A DNA stretch of 64,000 nt from Riemerella anatipestifer_F (GCF_037861325.1 NZ_JAFELW010000001.1); one strand, 5' to 3'. Counted from the stretch's first letter, positions 41,971 to 51,109 are shown. The notes: generated from the letters alone by a model not told the origin. Made by a program: numbers and translations.

Positions 41971-42597
41971 TTATTTTGAGATTAGTACATTCCTTCTTTT
42001 AGTATGATAATAGAGTAGAAAATACTGCAAAGCTACAGCAAGTACACAAAAAAACATACTGCCATATTTTAATACTTCCTTATATTTTGGATATAGATGC
42101 CCCAATCCTCTTAATAAAGGTATGATAATTAAACTTGATATCCAGCATCTAATGATGAGTGGATGAAATATTAGTAAGATATAATTAGAAAATTTTATCC
42201 TTTTAGAAATAATGGCATATGAATAAAAACAGAATAGCCCTAAAAAACAGAGTAGAGTTAACACCCATACTTGCTCTGGGAATATTAATGCCAAAGGTGT
42301 ACTTATGATACTAATTAAAATACTCTTATTAAGAATATTTCTAAAGCTATTTCTAATACAATCAGCTTCTATCTTTGGTACTTTTTTTAAAGAAAACCAA
42401 TCTACTTTTACAGGTATTAAATCTTTTTTCCAAGCTACTTTGGTCTGCAAAAATGATTCCTGAAAAGAGTTGTTTTGTCTCATTTTTAATTCTATATCCA
42501 TACAAAAATGTTCTACAACTTCATCTAATAACCATAGAGATATACCACGCTGCTGTAGATAATTTTTTATTATACTTTGTTGTTCTTGGTTTATCAT
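41971..42597 (-). CDS. Membrane protein with permease-prefix-like N-terminus, partner of PadR
   Basis: 208 residues. The N-terminal 60 residues (IIKNYLQQRGISLWLLDEVVEHFCMDIE) resemble the short soluble HAAS/permease-prefix domain found before membrane parts in PadR-linked genes. Four helices follow (about 97-112, 114-135, 148-170 and 180-198). It lies 17 bases after the stop of the restored PadR frame on the same strand, the typical arrangement where PadR represses a membrane protein. Function unknown. Confidence 0.65.
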   Translation of the reverse strand: MINQEQQSIIKNYLQQRGISLWLLDEVVEHFCMDIELKMRQNNSFQESFLQTKVAWKKDLIPVKVDWFSLKKVPKIEADCIRNSFRNILNKSILISIISTPLALIFPEQVWVLTLLCFLGLFCFYSYAIISKRIKFSNYILLIFHPLIIRCWISSLIIIPLLRGLGHLYPKYKEVLKYGSMFFCVLAVALQYFLLYYHTKRRNVLISK

Positions 42598-42614
42598 AAC
42601 TCAAATTAGTTTGG

Positions 42615-42949
42615 TTAAGAAAATTGAAGATTAAATATGTAATTAAGATTTGTAATAAAGTTTTTCATTTCATTCTCTTCTTTTTGTTGTAATTGTATAC
42701 CTTTTTCTGTGAGAAAGTAGTATATTTTTGGTCTCTCCCATTTATTTTTTGAATTTCGGATTTTATGATACCGTCAGATTCTAGTTTATGTAAAATAGGA
42801 TATAAAGCACCTTCAGTCATTTCCAAATGACCTTTTGTAAGCTCTTTTACATATTGTGTTATTTGGTAACCATACATTTTCACTTCCTTTGCTAAGAGCT
42901 TAAGAATAATATTTTGAAGAGTTCCTTTGTATAGTGCATTTTTTTTCAT
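42615..42949 (-). pseudogene. PadR-family repressor with a one-base frameshift
   Basis: The frame from the ATG at 42949 reads 94 residues. It starts as a normal PadR (ALYKGTLQNIILKLLA, YGYQITQYVKELT, MTEGALYPILHKLESDGII), then after GRDQK leaves the family pattern and ends in a Lys-rich tail. Shifting frame at the run of five A near 42733 restores QKIYYFLTEKGIQLQQKEE and ends at 42615, giving about 111 residues, a usual PadR length. One missing A would explain this. It may be a true null allele, a slippage site, or a sequencing error. Confidence 0.75.
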
Positions 42950-43011
42950 GAGTCAAATTATATTATTAATACATTGCAGATATATGCATAATAAAGTTAT
43001 ATATAAAAATG

Positions 43012-43116
43012 TTATGGTGTATTTGTTTTAACTATCAAGTTGTGCTCACGCTGTGGATCTGTAGGCAATCGCTCTTTTTCCAACTTTTTCTTACCGAAGA
43101 GAGTTTTTACAGCTCC
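43012..43116 (-). pseudogene. Possible gene remnant, 34 codons
   Basis: On the minus strand an open frame runs from just after a TGA at 43117-43119 to TAA at 43012. It reads GAVKTLFGKKKLEKERL then PTDPQREHNLIVKTNTP. The balanced composition looks coding, unlike the AT-rich DNA around it, but no start codon of any merit precedes it. It may be the 3' end of a lost gene or an unannotated tiny protein. I recognise no family. Confidence 0.3.
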
Positions 43117-43140
43117 TCACTAATTAGTAAAATTCCATCA

Positions 43141-43173
43141 AAAAAGGCTTGAAGTATTACTTCAAGCCTTTTT
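43141..43173. terminator. Terminator after asnB
   Basis: 14-bp perfect stem AAAAAGGCTTGAAG / CTTCAAGCCTTTTT with a 5-base loop and T-runs on both strands. The stem core recurs in the fabH terminator. Confidence 0.85.
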
Positions 43174-43189
43174 ATTTTTAATAAAATAT

Positions 43190-44860
43190 TTACTTTCGGT
43201 AAGCATCGGTATGTACCTTTGCTACCGCTCTTCCAGAAGGATCGTTCATATTCTTAAAAGATTCGTCCCAAGCCAATGCCGTAGGTGTACTACATGCCAC
43301 AGATGGCACAGATGGAACGGTAAGTGCTGCCGCTTCCGAAGGGAAATGTTCTTCAAAAATACTTCTGTAATAATATTCTTCTTTAGATGTAGGCGTTTGT
43401 ACAGGAAAACGAAACTTAGCATTAGCTAATTGCTCATCTGTTACCTTTTCGTTCACTAGTTCTTTAAGCTTATCTATCCAGCTATAGCCTACTCCATCAG
43501 AAAATTGCTCTTTTTGTCTCCACGCTACAGATTCTGGTAAGACATCTTCAAAAGCCTTTCTAAGCACCCATTTTTCCATTCGCTCTGGAGTAACCATTTT
43601 ATCTTTCGGATTGATTCGCATAGCTACATCCATAAATTCTTTATCTAAAAATGGTACTCGTCCTTCTATCCCCCAAGCCATAAGAGATTTATTAGCTCTT
43701 AGGCAGTCATATTGGTAGAGTTTATCTAATTTTCTTACCGTTTCGTTATGAAACTCTTCTGCATTCGGAGCTTTATGAAAATAAAGATAACCTCCAAAAA
43801 GCTCATCTGAGCCTTCTCCAGAAAGCACCATTTTTATCCCCATAGATTTAATTACTCTCGCCATTAAATACATTGGCGTAGAGGCTCTTACTGTAGTAAT
43901 ATCGTAAGTCTCTAGGTAATAAATTACATCTCTTATGGCATCTAAACCTTCTTGTATTGTAAATTTTATTTCATGATGAATGGTCCCTATATGTTTTGCT
44001 ACTTCTTTCGCTGCTTTAAGGTCTGGAGAACCTTCTAATCCAACCGCAAACGAATGTAGTTGAGGATACCATGCTTCAGACTGGTCATCAGTTTCTATTC
44101 TTTTAGCAGCATATTTTTTAGCTATGGCTGAAGTAATAGAAGAATCTAAACCGCCTGAAAGTAGTACACCATAAGGTACATCAGACATCAACTGACGGTG
44201 AACGGCAGCTTCTAAAGCTTCTCTAAGCTCAGACAGATTAGTGGTATTATCTTTTACACTATCAAACTCTCTCCACTCTCTTTTGTACCACTGCTCAAAT
44301 TTGGCATCTTTACTGTACCAGTAGTGTCCTGGAGGAAATATCTCTATTTTAGAACAATAACCTTCTAAAGCTTTAAGTTCAGAAGCTACATAAAAAGTTC
44401 CATTTTTATCCCAACCTATATATAGTGGGATAATCCCCATGTGGTCACGAGCGATAAAATATTCATCTTTTTCGGTATCATAAAGGGCAAATCCAAAAAT
44501 ACCATTAAGTTCATCTACGAAATCTTTACCTTTCTCTTGGTAAAGAGCCAAGATAACCTCACAGTCAGATTCTGTTTGAAACTGATACTTCCCTTCAAAT
44601 CTCTTACGAATTTCCCTGTGATTATAAATTTCACCATTAACAGCTAAAACTAATTTCCCATCAGGGCTAAACAATGGCTGCTTCCCAGAAGCTGGGTCTA
44701 CAATCGCTAAACGCTCATGAGCTATAACTACTTTATCATCACTATACACACCGCTCCAGTCTGGACCACGATGGCGTATTTTTTTTGACATTTCTAATAT
44801 TTGAGGTCTGAGACTCTCTACCGACTGCTTTACATCAAAAGCACAAACAATTCCACACAT
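43190..44860 (-). CDS. asnB: Asparagine synthase B (glutamine-hydrolysing)
   Basis: 556 residues, the AsnB length. Cys2 (MCGIVCAFD) is the glutaminase nucleophile; RHRGPDWSG, NGEIYNH and the SDCEVILALY segment complete the class II amidotransferase domain. The synthetase domain has the PPi loop LSGGLDSS and later SGEGSDELFGGY. It makes asparagine from aspartate, glutamine and ATP. The start has an AGGAGA Shine-Dalgarno-like sequence (44865-44870), rare in this window. It is divergent from aspS, the Asp-tRNA synthetase gene. Confidence 0.96.
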   Translation of the reverse strand: MCGIVCAFDVKQSVESLRPQILEMSKKIRHRGPDWSGVYSDDKVVIAHERLAIVDPASGKQPLFSPDGKLVLAVNGEIYNHREIRKRFEGKYQFQTESDCEVILALYQEKGKDFVDELNGIFGFALYDTEKDEYFIARDHMGIIPLYIGWDKNGTFYVASELKALEGYCSKIEIFPPGHYWYSKDAKFEQWYKREWREFDSVKDNTTNLSELREALEAAVHRQLMSDVPYGVLLSGGLDSSITSAIAKKYAAKRIETDDQSEAWYPQLHSFAVGLEGSPDLKAAKEVAKHIGTIHHEIKFTIQEGLDAIRDVIYYLETYDITTVRASTPMYLMARVIKSMGIKMVLSGEGSDELFGGYLYFHKAPNAEEFHNETVRKLDKLYQYDCLRANKSLMAWGIEGRVPFLDKEFMDVAMRINPKDKMVTPERMEKWVLRKAFEDVLPESVAWRQKEQFSDGVGYSWIDKLKELVNEKVTDEQLANAKFRFPVQTPTSKEEYYYRSIFEEHFPSEAAALTVPSVPSVACSTPTALAWDESFKNMNDPSGRAVAKVHTDAYRK

Positions 44861-44888
44861 ATATTCTCCTAAAATTATAAATCGACAA

Positions 44889-44896
44889 CAAATTTA
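44889..44896 (-). promoter_or_regulatory. -7 element of asnB
   Basis: TAAATTTG on the minus strand, 28 bases before the ATG. Confidence 0.55.
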
Positions 44897-44978
44897 TTAT
44901 TTTATACGACACCACGCCTTCTTTAAATCAAAAAAGATAAAAAAAGTGAAAGAAAAATATTTTTTGAGGTCAATTCCG

Positions 44979-44986
44979 TATCTTTG
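44979..44986 (+). promoter_or_regulatory. -7 element of aspS
   Basis: TATCTTTG, 39 bases before the aspS ATG. Confidence 0.6.
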
Positions 44987-45025
44987 CACAGATTGTAAAA
45001 TAAACTGTAATACTAATAGAATATT

Positions 45026-46774
45026 ATGTTCCGAACACATACTAATGGCGAACTTTCGCTGAAAAATCTTGATGAAAATGTAACACTTTCTGGCTGGGTA
45101 CAGACAATAAGAGATAAAGGTTTCGTAGTCTGGATAGACCTTAGAGACCGCTATGGCATTACTCAACTTGTTTTAGACGAGGAAAGAACATCTAAAGAGC
45201 TACTAGAGAAAGCTAAGAAACTAGGTAGAGAGTTTGTGATACAAGCCAAAGGAAAGGTTATTGAAAGAAGCAACAAAAACCCTAAAATCCCTACGGGAGA
45301 AATAGAAATATTAGTAGAAGAGCTAAATATTTTAAATGAATCTCAACTTCCACCTTTCACTATAGAAGATGAAACAGATGGTGGTGAAGAACTGAGAATG
45401 AAATACCGCTACTTGGATATTAGAAGAACTCCTGTGAAAAACAAGCTCATCTTCCGTAGTCAGATGGCACAAGAAGTGAGAAATTACCTTTCTAACCAAG
45501 GTTTCATAGAGGTAGAAACACCTGTACTCATTAAATCTACCCCAGAAGGAGCTAGAGATTTTGTAGTACCTAGCCGTATGAATGAGGGGCAGTTTTACGC
45601 TCTACCACAATCTCCACAAACCTTTAAGCAACTCTTAATGGTAGGTGGTATGGATAAATATTTCCAAATTGTAAAATGTTTTAGAGATGAAGATTTAAGA
45701 GCAGATAGACAGCCTGAATTTACTCAAATAGACTGTGAAATGGCATTTGTAGAGCAGGAAGATATTATGAAGGTATTCGAAGGCATGACAGCTCATCTCC
45801 TAAAAAAAGTTACAGGGAAAGACTTTGGAACCTTCCCTAGAATGTCCTTTGCAGAGGCTATGCAAAAGTATGGCAACGACAAGCCAGACATCAGATTCGG
45901 AATGGTATTTACTGAGTTGAATGAAATTGTTAAAGGAAAAGATTTTAAAATATTTGATGAAGCAGAATTGGTAGTCGGTATCAATGTAGAGGGCTGTGCA
46001 AACTATACTAGAAAGCAGATAGATGAACTTATAGATTGGGTAAAACGTCCACAGATAGGTGCTAATGGAATGGTTTGGGTAAAATATCAAGAGGACGGAA
46101 CACTAACCTCTTCGGTTAATAAATTCTATACTGAAGAAGATTTAAAACTAATTGCTGGAAAATTCGGAGCGAAAGCAGGTGATTTAATGCTTATCATGAG
46201 TGGAACAGCTTCCACCGTAAGAACTCAACTTTCTGCTCTAAGAATGGAATTAGGTAACAAATTAGGCTTAAGAAAACCTGATGAGTTTGCTCCTCTTTGG
46301 GTGGTAGATTTCCCTCTTTTAGAGTGGGACGAAGAAACTCAGCGTTACCATGCGATGCATCACCCATTTACTTCACCAAAGAAAGAAGATTTACAATTAC
46401 TGGAAAATGAGGCTGGCAAAGCGAGAGCTAATGCTTATGACTTGGTACTTAATGGTAACGAAATTGGAGGTGGTTCTATTCGTATTTATGACCGAAATCT
46501 ACAATCTAAAATGTTTAATCTGTTAGGTTTTACAGAAGAAGAAGCAGAAGCACAATTCGGATTTTTAATGAACGCCTTTAAATATGGTGCGCCACCTCAT
46601 GGCGGACTTGCCTTTGGTTTTGACCGACTAGTGGCTATCCTAGACGGCAACGAAGTTATTAGAGATTATATTGCTTTCCCTAAAAATAATAGTGGTAGAG
46701 ATGTCATGATAGATGCTCCAAGCAACATCGCAGAAGAACAATTAGAAGAGCTGCATTTAAAATTGAGAAATTAG
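45026..46774 (+). CDS. aspS: Aspartyl-tRNA synthetase
   Basis: 582 residues, the bacterial type. The N-terminal OB anticodon-binding domain starts MFRTHTNGELS and has LSGWVQTIRDKG. The class II core has motif 2 (FRDEDLRADRQPEFTQID) and motif 3 (GLAFGFDRL), with the GAD insertion domain between (about 290-420). It charges tRNA-Asp; whether it also charges tRNA-Asn cannot be told here, and asnB next door makes free Asn. Its own promoter and terminator flank it. Confidence 0.97.
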   Translation: MFRTHTNGELSLKNLDENVTLSGWVQTIRDKGFVVWIDLRDRYGITQLVLDEERTSKELLEKAKKLGREFVIQAKGKVIERSNKNPKIPTGEIEILVEELNILNESQLPPFTIEDETDGGEELRMKYRYLDIRRTPVKNKLIFRSQMAQEVRNYLSNQGFIEVETPVLIKSTPEGARDFVVPSRMNEGQFYALPQSPQTFKQLLMVGGMDKYFQIVKCFRDEDLRADRQPEFTQIDCEMAFVEQEDIMKVFEGMTAHLLKKVTGKDFGTFPRMSFAEAMQKYGNDKPDIRFGMVFTELNEIVKGKDFKIFDEAELVVGINVEGCANYTRKQIDELIDWVKRPQIGANGMVWVKYQEDGTLTSSVNKFYTEEDLKLIAGKFGAKAGDLMLIMSGTASTVRTQLSALRMELGNKLGLRKPDEFAPLWVVDFPLLEWDEETQRYHAMHHPFTSPKKEDLQLLENEAGKARANAYDLVLNGNEIGGGSIRIYDRNLQSKMFNLLGFTEEEAEAQFGFLMNAFKYGAPPHGGLAFGFDRLVAILDGNEVIRDYIAFPKNNSGRDVMIDAPSNIAEEQLEELHLKLRN

Positions 46775-46783
46775 AAATTAAAC

Positions 46784-46822
46784 AACAATCCCGTCTTAAA
46801 CTTTAGGACGGGATTGTTTATT
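46784..46822. terminator. Bidirectional terminator between aspS and purN
   Basis: 12-bp stem AACAATCCCGTC / GACGGGATTGTT with an 11-base loop, between convergent genes. Confidence 0.85.
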
Positions 46823-46845
46823 TTAGTAGGTAAACCATTTAAATT

Positions 46846-47415
46846 TTACACTAAACCATTCAGTATAATATTTACTGCTTTTGGTAGGATTTTATATTCT
46901 ATCTCGTGTACTTTAGCAGCTATACTTTCAGCGGTATCATTAGGAGTTATTTTAACTTTGTCTTGTAAGATAATATCTCCTTCGTCTATTCCTGAGGTTA
47001 CAAAATGTACCGTAGCCCCCGTTTCTTTTTCCCCTGCTTCTAACACAGCTTTATGAACATTCATTCCCCACATATCTTTACCTCCAAATTTTGGTAATAA
47101 CGAAGGGTGCAAATTAATCATTCTGTCTTGATACTCTTCAGTTAATGGCGATTTTATGATAGACAGAAAACCTGCTAGAACAATTAAATCTACATCTTTA
47201 GGAAGTTGCTCCTTTAATTCAGAAGAAAAGTTTTGCCCTCTTTTAATCAATAAAGTTTTTATTCCGTGGTTATGAGCTCGTTCTAAACCGTAGCAATCTC
47301 TATCTGCAACCACCATACTTATTTGAGCGTTGCTAATCTCTTTGTTTTCTATTGCTTCTATAAGTCTTTGGAGGTTACTCCCCGAACCAGAAACTAGGAC
47401 TACAATATTTTTCAT
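46846..47415 (-). CDS. purN: Phosphoribosylglycinamide formyltransferase
   Basis: 189 residues. It transfers formyl from 10-formyl-THF to GAR, the third step of purine synthesis. Visible motifs are VSGSGSNLQRLIE (phosphate binding), the formyl-transfer NLHPSLLPKFGG with the catalytic His, and TGATVHFVTSGIDEGDIIL with a conserved Asp. It is 12 bases after the purM stop, in the same operon. Confidence 0.96.
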   Translation of the reverse strand: MKNIVVLVSGSGSNLQRLIEAIENKEISNAQISMVVADRDCYGLERAHNHGIKTLLIKRGQNFSSELKEQLPKDVDLIVLAGFLSIIKSPLTEEYQDRMINLHPSLLPKFGGKDMWGMNVHKAVLEAGEKETGATVHFVTSGIDEGDIILQDKVKITPNDTAESIAAKVHEIEYKILPKAVNIILNGLV

Positions 47416-47427
47416 ATAAAAAAATAA

Positions 47428-48417
47428 TTAGTGTAGTACAATTTTTTCTGAGTGTTCTTCTATAACTCCTATCTCATAAGCATCTTCAACAAGAGATAAT
47501 GCCTTATCTTTATCCGCTGAATCTACCACAACTACCATACCTACGCCCATATTGAATGTACCAAACATCTCCATTCTTTCTACACCACCTCTTTTTTCTA
47601 ATTCTAGCATAATTTCAGGGATTTTTATTCTTGAGGTATCTATTTTAGCACATAATCCATCAGGGATAATTCTAGGAACATTCTCTATAAGTCCGCCGCC
47701 TGTAATGTGTGCGATTCCTTTTAAATCTACCTCTTTCATTAGTTTATGAATAGGCTGATAATATAACCTTGTAGGTTCTAAAAGAGTTTTATAAATAGGC
47801 TCTCCATTAAATTCTTCATAAAAATCAAGAAAGACTTTTCTTACTAAAGAAAAACCATTAGAATGGAAACCAGAGCTTGGCAAAGCAATAATGGTTTGAC
47901 CTTTTTCAATTTTAGAACCATCTATAATTTGGTCTTTTTCTACAATCCCCACACAAAAACCTGCCACATCGTAATCGCCTACTTGGTACATACCTGGCAT
48001 TTCGGCAGTTTCACCACCAATTAACGCACAGTTGTTATCCTTACAAGCCTTTACCATTCCTAAAACTATTTCTGCGGCTACATTTGCATCTAACTTTCCA
48101 CAAGCTAAATAGTCTAAAAAGAACAAAGGCTGAGCACCATGACACAAAATATCATTGGCACACATCGCAAAACAATCTATCCCTATAGATGAATATTGTT
48201 TGGTATCTAAAGCAATTTTTAGCTTCGTCCCCACTCCATCTGTACCACTTACTAAAACCGGATTTTTATAATTAGAAATTTCATAAAATGCCCCAAAACT
48301 CCCTAAATTATTAAGTACATTTTTGTTGTGAGTTTCGGCTACGGCAGATTTTATTTTATCTACGGTTTTGTATCCTTCTTCCTTATCTACACCAGCAGAT
48401 TTGTAAGTATTGCTCAT
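47428..48417 (-). CDS. purM: Phosphoribosylformylglycinamidine cyclo-ligase (AIR synthetase)
   Basis: 329 residues from the ATG at 48417. The frame opens 10 codons earlier at a TTG that lies in the promoter element and is rejected. It makes AIR from FGAM with ATP. Motifs are SAGVDKEEGYKTVDKIK, GTDGVGTKLKIA and GGETAEMPGMY, with the glycine-rich AHITGGGLIENVPR. It is followed by purN. Confidence 0.96.
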   Translation of the reverse strand: MSNTYKSAGVDKEEGYKTVDKIKSAVAETHNKNVLNNLGSFGAFYEISNYKNPVLVSGTDGVGTKLKIALDTKQYSSIGIDCFAMCANDILCHGAQPLFFLDYLACGKLDANVAAEIVLGMVKACKDNNCALIGGETAEMPGMYQVGDYDVAGFCVGIVEKDQIIDGSKIEKGQTIIALPSSGFHSNGFSLVRKVFLDFYEEFNGEPIYKTLLEPTRLYYQPIHKLMKEVDLKGIAHITGGGLIENVPRIIPDGLCAKIDTSRIKIPEIMLELEKRGGVERMEMFGTFNMGVGMVVVVDSADKDKALSLVEDAYEIGVIEEHSEKIVLH

Positions 48418-48444
48418 TTTTAACTTTTTATTTTTATTAGTCCA

Positions 48445-48452
48445 CAAATATA
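48445..48452 (-). promoter_or_regulatory. -7 element of purM-purN
   Basis: TATATTTG on the minus strand, 27 bases before the ATG. It overlaps the discarded TTG start. Confidence 0.6.
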
Positions 48453-48487
48453 ATGAAAAACGAGAAATTATTTAGTAATGTACCAAA

Positions 48488-48523
48488 TAAAAAGGCTTGA
48501 AATGTATATCTATTTCAAGCCTT
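48488..48523 (-). terminator. Terminator of fabH
   Basis: 12-bp stem AAGGCTTGAAAT / ATTTCAAGCCTT with an 8-base loop and a T-run on the minus strand. It shares the first 13 bases (AAAAAGGCTTGAA) with the asnB terminator. Confidence 0.8.
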
Positions 48524-48550
48524 AATTTTAATGTATTAAAAAGTATTTGA

Positions 48551-49573
48551 TTAGTATTCAAATAAGACACTTCCCCAAGTGAATCCGCTACCAAAAGCTG
48601 CGAGACAAACCAAATCACCTCTTTTTATTCTTCCCTCTTCTACAGCTTCGCAAAGAGCAATCGGAATAGAAGCAGCCGTTGTATTACCATATTTCTGTAT
48701 ATTGATAAATACCTTATCTTCAGGCAACTTAAGTAATTGCTGAACATACTGTGCAATTCTAATATTGGCTTGGTGAGGTATCAACATATCTAAATCTTCT
48801 ACTTTTTTCCCTGCTTTATCCAATGCTTCCAAAATACTTTCTGGGAAACGAGTAACGGCATGTTTAAACACAAAGTTACCATTCATATAAGGATATAACT
48901 CTTGCTTAGTGATGGCATCTGCATCGTTTAGTAAGCGGTCGCTCCAACCATATTTAGTGCCCGGAAATTTCACGGCTAATTCTTCTGCATATTTTCCTTC
49001 GGAATGCATATTAACCGCCAAAACATTCCCTGATTCTTCAGAGTTGGCAGCTGATAACACCATTGCTCCTGCCCCATCTCCAAAAATAACAGAAACGCCT
49101 CTACCTTCATCAGAAAAATCTAATCCAAAAGAGTGTATTTCTGCACCTACTACTAATATATTTTTGTAAACATTCGCTTTTATAAAAGCATCAGCTACAC
49201 TCATAGCATAAACAAAACCAGAACATTGGTTTCTAACATCTAATGCTCCTATTGTATTGCAACCTAACATTTCTTGCAAAAGCACTCCACAACCAGGGAA
49301 ATAATAATCAGGCGATAGTGTAGCAAAAATGATATAGTCTATATCTTTAACTTCCAATCCTGCATTTTTAATGGCTTTTTCTGCAGCCTTAAAACCTAGA
49401 TAAGCCGTAGTTTCTTCTGCATCACATCTATTTTCACGATGTCTTCTTTCTTTAATCCCCGTTCTCTCTGTTATCCACTCATCACTAGTGGTCATTAGTT
49501 TTGACAAATCATCATTAGTTACTACATTATCAGGAATATAATACCCCAATCCTCTTATAACACTTCTTTGCAT
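48551..49573 (-). CDS. fabH: Beta-ketoacyl-ACP synthase III
   Basis: 340 residues, somewhat longer than E. coli FabH (317). It starts type II fatty acid synthesis by condensing acyl-CoA with malonyl-ACP. The catalytic Cys117 is in VRNQCSGF, the His in LIPHQANIRI and the Asn in YGNTTAASIP, so all three are present. No acyl-carrier neighbours are seen. It is monocistronic and divergent from pyrE-pyrF. Confidence 0.92.
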   Translation of the reverse strand: MQRSVIRGLGYYIPDNVVTNDDLSKLMTTSDEWITERTGIKERRHRENRCDAEETTAYLGFKAAEKAIKNAGLEVKDIDYIIFATLSPDYYFPGCGVLLQEMLGCNTIGALDVRNQCSGFVYAMSVADAFIKANVYKNILVVGAEIHSFGLDFSDEGRGVSVIFGDGAGAMVLSAANSEESGNVLAVNMHSEGKYAEELAVKFPGTKYGWSDRLLNDADAITKQELYPYMNGNFVFKHAVTRFPESILEALDKAGKKVEDLDMLIPHQANIRIAQYVQQLLKLPEDKVFINIQKYGNTTAASIPIALCEAVEEGRIKRGDLVCLAAFGSGFTWGSVLFEY

Positions 49574-49590
49574 AGTTCAATTTAAAGTGG

Positions 49591-49598
49591 CAAAAATA
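49591..49598 (-). promoter_or_regulatory. -7 element of fabH
   Basis: TATTTTTG on the minus strand, 17 bases before the ATG. Confidence 0.55.
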
Positions 49599-49705
49599 AC
49601 ACTTTTAAAAGTAACTCTCAAAATGTTTAATTATTTAGTCTAAATACTAAGGATAGATTATAATAAGGCGTTTAATGAAAATTTTTAGGTTTAGGTCTAA
49701 AATAC

Positions 49706-49713
49706 TAACTTTG
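49706..49713 (+). promoter_or_regulatory. -7 element of the pyrE-pyrF gene
   Basis: TAACTTTG, 15 bases before the ATG at 49729. It lies downstream of an in-frame ATG at 49675 and thereby excludes it. Confidence 0.6.
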
Positions 49714-49728
49714 CAAAAACCTAATCTA

Positions 49729-51087
49729 ATGAATCTAAAAAAAGACTTTTTCCTAGAGTGTTACCAACTAGGAATTATTAAATTTGGAAAGTTTACACTA
49801 AAAAGTGGTATAGAAAGTCCATTTTATGTGGATTTAAGACCATTAGCTTCCGACCCTAAAATTCTTAAAAAACTAGCGTCTTACCTTCTAAGTCTTACAG
49901 ATACTAAAGATACAGAGTTGATATGTGGCGTACCTTATGCTGCTCTACCTATGGCAACGGCAATGTCTTTAGAGAGTGAAATACCACTCATAATTAAAAG
50001 GAAAGAAGCTAAAGCCTATGGTACTAAAAAGCTGATAGAAGGAATCTATAAAGAAGGTCAAAAATGTCTTTTGGTAGAAGATGTAATTACCAGCGGTAAA
50101 TCTTTACTTGAAACTATCCCTGAAGTTGAAAAAGAAGGGATTAAAGTAACCGATATTGTAGTAGTGCTAGACAGAGAACAAGGTGGAAAAGAACTGTTAG
50201 AAAAGCAAGGCTATCGCGTACATACACTGTTCGGAATAAGAGAAGTGTGCGAAATGCTTTACCAAGAAAATTTATTGTCGGCAGAGGAAATAACGCAAAT
50301 AAATCAGTTTTTAGACGGAAATCCTATTCAGTTTCAGGAGAAAAAGAGACTTTCTTATGAATCTAAAATTGCTCACGCTAACCAGCCTGTTGCCAAAAGA
50401 TTATTAGAAATAGCCTTAGAAAAACAATCTAACCTTATAGCTTCTGCTGATGTTATTACCACTAAGGAATTACTAGACTTTGCCGACAAGGTAGGACCTA
50501 ATATCGTAGCTTTAAAAACGCACATTGACATCATCACCGATTTTGATTTTGACAATACCATACTTCCGCTCAAAGATTTAGCACAAAAGCATAATTTCTT
50601 ATTGATGGAAGACCGAAAGTTTGCGGATATTGGTAATACTCAAGAACTACAATATTCTTATGGAGTGTATCGCATTTCGTCTTGGGCGGATTTAATTACT
50701 TCACAAGTGATTGGCGGCGCTTCTTCGTTAGATTATTTCTTAAATTCAGGTGTGATTGCCATTTTAGGAATGTCCTCCGAAGGTACACTTACAGATGCTA
50801 ATTACCGTGAAAAAGCTATTAAAATTGCACAAACGCATCCTAATGTTATAGGTGGCGTTTCTCAAGATGCTTTACCTGAAGAGATGCTTCTTTTCACGCC
50901 GGGTATCAATCTTGAAGACAAAGGCGATTCTAAAGGACAACAATACAACACGCCTGAACACGCCTTTAAAAAACTCCATGCCGATTTTATAATCGTTGGT
51001 AGAGGTATTTACAAATCTGATGATGCAGAACAAGCCTCTCTAAAGTATAAAATAGAGGGTTGGAAGGCTTATCAAGAATCGTTATAA
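49729..51087 (+). CDS. Bifunctional orotate phosphoribosyltransferase / OMP decarboxylase
   Basis: 452 residues. The N-terminal OPRT domain (1-195) has the PRPP loop LVEDVITSGKS (115-125) and KSGIESPFYVDLR. The C-terminal decarboxylase domain (about 205-452) has K262-T-H, the catalytic DRKFAD (295-300) and the phosphate loop IVGRGIYKSDD. It performs the last two steps of UMP synthesis in one polypeptide, in the order of animal UMP synthase, and the decarboxylase sequence is of that class rather than the short bacterial PyrF. The start follows a TAACTTTG promoter element. Confidence 0.9.
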   Translation: MNLKKDFFLECYQLGIIKFGKFTLKSGIESPFYVDLRPLASDPKILKKLASYLLSLTDTKDTELICGVPYAALPMATAMSLESEIPLIIKRKEAKAYGTKKLIEGIYKEGQKCLLVEDVITSGKSLLETIPEVEKEGIKVTDIVVVLDREQGGKELLEKQGYRVHTLFGIREVCEMLYQENLLSAEEITQINQFLDGNPIQFQEKKRLSYESKIAHANQPVAKRLLEIALEKQSNLIASADVITTKELLDFADKVGPNIVALKTHIDIITDFDFDNTILPLKDLAQKHNFLLMEDRKFADIGNTQELQYSYGVYRISSWADLITSQVIGGASSLDYFLNSGVIAILGMSSEGTLTDANYREKAIKIAQTHPNVIGGVSQDALPEEMLLFTPGINLEDKGDSKGQQYNTPEHAFKKLHADFIIVGRGIYKSDDAEQASLKYKIEGWKAYQESL

Positions 51088-51101
51088 TAATCGCAAAGAG
51101 C

Positions 51102-51109
51102 TATGTTTG
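51102..51109 (+). promoter_or_regulatory. Possible -7 element of the helicase cassette
   Basis: TATGTTTG fits TAnnTTTG and lies within a short AGAGC/GCTCT inverted repeat (51097-51113). It would give a leader of about 90 bases. Confidence 0.4.

Noticed and set aside
49675..49728. Upstream ATG of the pyrE-pyrF gene
   Set aside because: A TAACTTTG promoter element lies downstream of it, and the extra 18 residues are not family-like.
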